A program made the translations under genes and the position numbers. The notes below the pieces were generated by a model. That model did not search any database and was not told the DNA's origin. It was given only the letters and a program-made list of their open reading frames with translations. From positions 1-7,199 of the forward strand of contig CAJJUC010000117.1 of the NCBI GenBank assembly GCA_905195005.1: a DNA stretch of 7,199 bases, in the 5' to 3' direction. The DNA comes from an uncultured Eubacteriales bacterium. Its GTDB lineage: Bacteria > Bacillota > Clostridia > UMGS1883. Of the stretch, positions 5,291-7,199 are shown piece by piece. How positions within the stretch are numbered: position 1 is the first letter of the stretch; the number at the start of each line of letters is the position of its first letter.

Positions 5291-6289
5291 ATGTATTACG
5301 AAGAGCTGCGCAACTCAATAAAAAACGGAAAACCGGCGCCGCTTTATATTTTTGAAGGTCCGGAGGATTACCTTATTGAGTTTTCTATTGCAGAGCTTAA
5401 GAAGAAGCTGATTGATCCGTCAACGGAGATGATGAACTATAAAAGCTATGAATTTATTCCGCCCGTCGGCGAAGCGGGAGATTTTCTTGAAACGCTCCCG
5501 ATGATGAGCGAAAGAAAAATGGTTGTGTTCAGAAAATGCGGATTATTTGCCGGTAATATCAAAAATAAAGCGCAGTGGGAAAAGGTTTTATCCACGATTG
5601 CGGAGTATAACTGTGTTATCATATGGGAAGAGCAGGTCGAACGCGGCAAAAAGCCGTCATCGGTGCGAAAGGCTGCGGAAGCAAACGGCGTTGTTGTTCA
5701 GTTTCCGCTCAGAACCGAGCCGAAGCTGCGCGCATGGGTGACGAAAATTGCGGCTGCGGCAGGAAAAATAATCGACCCGGAGGACGCAGCTTATCTCATT
5801 GCGACGCTTGAGCGGAAAATGCGCGTTATAAGAACCGAGCTTGACAAAACGATTGCTTATTGCGAGGGAACAAAAATAACGCGTGCAGATATTGACGCTG
5901 TTATAGTAAAACCCTCGGAGCAAAGCGTGTTTGACCTTATCGATGCGATTTTTAACGGACGGCGCGAGCAGTGCTACAGCCTTTTGTATGAGCTGCGCCA
6001 AAACAGGCAGGAACCTGTAAGTATTTTGTCACTCTTGTCGGGGCAGATTATTAATATATACAGAGCGAGGCTTTACATTGCCGACGGTTTTACATCGGCG
6101 CAGGCAGCGCAAAAGCTCGGCGGAGGGTACGGAAATGAAAAGTGTGCGCGGAAGGCGGAAAAAATCAAGGCGGGGAACCTTGAGCTTTTGATAAATCTGT
6201 GCTTTGAATGTGATAAACGCGTTAAACAGGGGCTTGTTGACCCGTGGGCGGCGCTTGAAATTATAATAGCCGAATATCGTTTTTATTAA
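5291..6289 (+). CDS. holA: DNA polymerase III subunit delta
   Basis: This 332-residue protein matches the delta subunit of the clamp loader, which opens the beta sliding clamp during DNA replication. The N-terminal AAA+-like domain begins with PAPLYIFEGPEDYLIEFSIAEL (about residues 15-36), the family's usual entry, where the degenerate Walker A has no GKT, as is normal for delta. Residues about 70-115 (LPMMSERKMVVFRKC and VIIWEEQVERGKKPS) follow the typical order, and the C-terminal collar helices run to about 332 (ILSLLSGQIINIYRARLYIA and LINLCFECDKRVKQGL). Length is typical. The start is supported by AGAGG (5279-5283) 7 bases before it. It lies 40 bases after the acetyltransferase and 17 bases before the aminopeptidase, so it is probably in the same operon. 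Confidence 0.93.
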   Translation: MYYEELRNSIKNGKPAPLYIFEGPEDYLIEFSIAELKKKLIDPSTEMMNYKSYEFIPPVGEAGDFLETLPMMSERKMVVFRKCGLFAGNIKNKAQWEKVLSTIAEYNCVIIWEEQVERGKKPSSVRKAAEANGVVVQFPLRTEPKLRAWVTKIAAAAGKIIDPEDAAYLIATLERKMRVIRTELDKTIAYCEGTKITRADIDAVIVKPSEQSVFDLIDAIFNGRREQCYSLLYELRQNRQEPVSILSLLSGQIINIYRARLYIADGFTSAQAAQKLGGGYGNEKCARKAEKIKAGNLELLINLCFECDKRVKQGLVDPWAALEIIIAEYRFY

Positions 6290-6306
6290 TGAAAGGAAGT
6301 TATATC

Positions 6307-7199
6307 ATGAAATACGAGCTTGAAAACGGTTGGAATGTTAATGTTGATAAACAGGCGGTTTTTGATTTCTGTGAGGGCTATAAAAAGTTTCTCAACAATT
6401 CGAAAACGGAGCGCGAAAGTGTTATATCGGCAGTGAAGCTTGCCGAAAAGCGTGGTTTTGCGCCGCTTTCGTCCTTTTCGTCACTGAAGCCGGGAGATAA
6501 GGTTTATTCCATAAATAAGGAAAAAGAAATGCTGCTTGCGATTATAGGAACGGAACCGATTGAGAACGGAGTGCACATTGTCGGATCACATATCGATGCG
6601 CCGCGCCTTGACTTAAAGCCGAATCCTTTGTACGAGGACAGTGAAATGGCGTTCTTTAAAACACATTATTACGGCGGAATCAAAAAATATCAGTGGACGG
6701 CTGTTCCGATGGCAATTCACGGCGTTGTGGTTAAGGAATCGGGAGAGCGCGTTGATATTAAAGTCGGCGATGAGGGCGACGACGTGACCTTTGTTATAAC
6801 GGATTTGCTGCCGCACCTTGCCGGAGACCAGATGAAAAAGTCGGCGTCCGAGGTTATCGACGGTGAAAATCTTAATCTGCTGATAGGCTCGATGCCGTCG
6901 GAAGATAAGGAGGAAAAGGAGCGCGTTAAGGCAAATATTCTGGCAATCCTCAATGAAAAGTACGGGATTTGCGAGGAAGACTTTTTAAGCGCCGAGCTTG
7001 AGATTGTGCCCGCGGCAAATGCAAAGGATCTCGGGTTTGACAGAAGCCTTATCGGTTCATATGCGCATGATGACCGTGTGTGCAGCTATCCGAATCTTAT
7101 GGCGCTGCTTGACACGGAGGAGTGCCGCAGAACCGCGGTTTGCCTGCTGACGGATAAGGAAGAAGTCGGCAGCATGGGCAATACGGGCGCTAAAAGTAA
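6307..7199 (+). CDS. M18 family zinc aminopeptidase, 5' part (3' end outside window)
   Basis: The frame is open from ATG 6307 to the window edge, giving 297 codons plus two bases of a gene that is usually about 460 residues in clostridial relatives. M18 enzymes are cytoplasmic dodecameric metallopeptidases that remove N-terminal residues using two zinc ions. Visible metal and catalytic landmarks are GSHIDAPRLDLKPNPLYED with His95 and Asp97, YAHDDRVCSY with the bridging Asp255, and DKEEVGSMG with Glu284 and Glu285. The remaining metal ligands (Asp and His of the C-terminal third) lie beyond the edge. The ribosome site AAAGGAAG (6292-6299) precedes the ATG by 7 bases, and the gene starts 17 bases after holA. 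The missing C-terminus is due to the window edge, not to a mutation. Confidence 0.92.
   Translation, partial: MKYELENGWNVNVDKQAVFDFCEGYKKFLNNSKTERESVISAVKLAEKRGFAPLSSFSSLKPGDKVYSINKEKEMLLAIIGTEPIENGVHIVGSHIDAPRLDLKPNPLYEDSEMAFFKTHYYGGIKKYQWTAVPMAIHGVVVKESGERVDIKVGDEGDDVTFVITDLLPHLAGDQMKKSASEVIDGENLNLLIGSMPSEDKEEKERVKANILAILNEKYGICEEDFLSAELEIVPAANAKDLGFDRSLIGSYAHDDRVCSYPNLMALLDTEECRRTAVCLLTDKEEVGSMGNTGAKS

Noticed and set aside
4972..5318. Reverse-strand frames over the acetyltransferase and holA start
   Set aside because: Shadows of strongly coding forward frames with recognised motifs.

Overview
The window looks like chromosome from an anaerobic, low-to-moderate GC Clostridia-type Firmicute, most likely a gut Oscillospirales/Ruminococcaceae relative. 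This is inferred from strong AGGAGG-type ribosome sites, a TTGCAA-17-TATAAT promoter, a TTG start, and genes of clostridial character (large serine recombinase, M18 aminopeptidase, RHS/YD-repeat protein). No rRNA, tRNA or CRISPR array was seen.

The window has two contrasting halves. Positions 1 to about 4550 are AT-rich accessory DNA, much of it broken. They hold, in order: the C-terminal part of an IS5-like DDE transposase running in from the left edge; the last YD repeats of an RHS protein, whose frame overlaps the end of the transposase; a frameshifted RHS C-terminal tip (candidate toxin, end 1186); an intact four-helix membrane protein in the immunity-gene position (1215-1598); and the 3' part of an XRE-type regulator missing its N-terminus (1601-1846). 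A terminator-like hairpin (1895-1943) and three consecutive strong hairpins (1976-2076) follow. The hairpins resemble the right end of an IS200/IS605 element without a tnpB gene. Positions 2077-2668 are mostly non-coding, with a weak promoter, palindromes and one possible 27-residue ORF. Then come a 58-residue ORF (2669-2845), a 13-bp inverted repeat, and an intact 503-residue large serine recombinase (2917-4428). Because the recombinase follows the small ORF closely and no other mobility or conjugation genes are visible, it looks like a solitary recombinase unit.

A strong terminator (4560-4632) and a near-consensus sigma-A promoter (4668-4696) mark the change to core DNA. From there three genes in one direction with short gaps form a probable operon: a serine acetyltransferase-like hexapeptide protein (4723-5250), DNA polymerase III delta subunit holA (5291-6289), and an M18 zinc aminopeptidase running off the right edge (6307-7199). 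These genes are clearly richer in GC.

The most notable items are the RHS tip with its membrane immunity candidate, which looks like a toxin/immunity pair whose toxin is damaged while the immunity gene is intact, and the tnpB-less structured element at 1976-2094. The small ORF paired with the recombinase is also worth a look.
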